Below are positions 63,936 through 64,000 of a stretch of 64,000 nucleotides of DNA, one piece after another. Under the pieces are notes generated by a model. It was not told where the DNA came from. It worked only from the letters and a program-made list of their open reading frames with translations, and did no database searches. Position 1 is the stretch's first letter. Every line of letters starts with the position of its first letter. The position numbers were made by a program, and so were the translations under genes. Source of the stretch: Osedax fenrisi (Eukaryota; Annelida; Polychaeta; Sabellida; Siboglinidae); the NCBI GenBank assembly GCA_964019155.1, contig OZ025241.1:11543629-11607628 (forward strand), read 5' to 3'.

Positions 63936-64000
63936 ATACGTGTTAGGATATCGTTAACGATAAAACCTGTATCGAATATGTAACACTCCGATTATTAATT

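Overview
The window is eukaryotic nuclear DNA from an animal, most likely an invertebrate. Support comes from a spliced rhodopsin-class receptor gene with GT-AG introns, tRNA-derived SINEs, CR1/L2-like and RTE-like non-LTR retrotransposons, many short inverted-repeat DNA elements, and very low GC with dozens of long (TA)n runs. I cannot name the species. There is no prokaryotic gene organisation, CRISPR array or phage region; the many short reading frames of alternating Ile and Tyr are translations of (TA)n.

Region 1 (1-5.7 kb) is gene-poor: a SINE, an 11-bp minisatellite with 66-bp higher-order periodicity, and a 161-bp hAT-type MITE with a perfect 8-bp target duplication. Region 2 (5.70-16.91 kb) holds the only recognisable host protein gene, a class A GPCR with aminergic-type binding-site residues. 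I place seven exons, from the TM1 GN motif to the stop codon, with consistent intron phases. The first exon(s) were not found. Its introns are loaded with SINEs, foldback elements, a MITE and a tRNA-His-like sequence.

Region 3 (17-31 kb) is repeat-rich intergenic DNA: a pogo/Tigger-like nonautonomous element, three related elements with GGGGARAG ends and TA flanks (two of them abutting at a shared TA), an internally deleted relative, a rearranged RTE fragment, a good tRNA-Val gene and a second SINE family. Region 4 (31-42.4 kb) contains three LINEs: a CR1/L2-like element on + with an intact 536-codon ORF1 but a broken ORF2, a broken CR1/L2-like element on -, and a broken RTE-like element on - abutting it.

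Region 5 (42.4-58.2 kb) is dominated by a tandem array of four ~2.84-kb units. Each unit joins a LINE 3' fragment to four copies of a palindrome-rich ~240-300-bp subrepeat and an AT-rich spacer. Copies 1-3 are nearly identical and copy 4 is diverged, so the amplification was stepwise. Region 6 (58.2-64 kb) has the array's right flank, a Helitron-like element with internal tandem repeats, a further LINE fragment on -, and a second diverged copy of the array's spacer and right flank. Apart from the GPCR and tRNA-Val, essentially everything recognisable is mobile or repetitive DNA.
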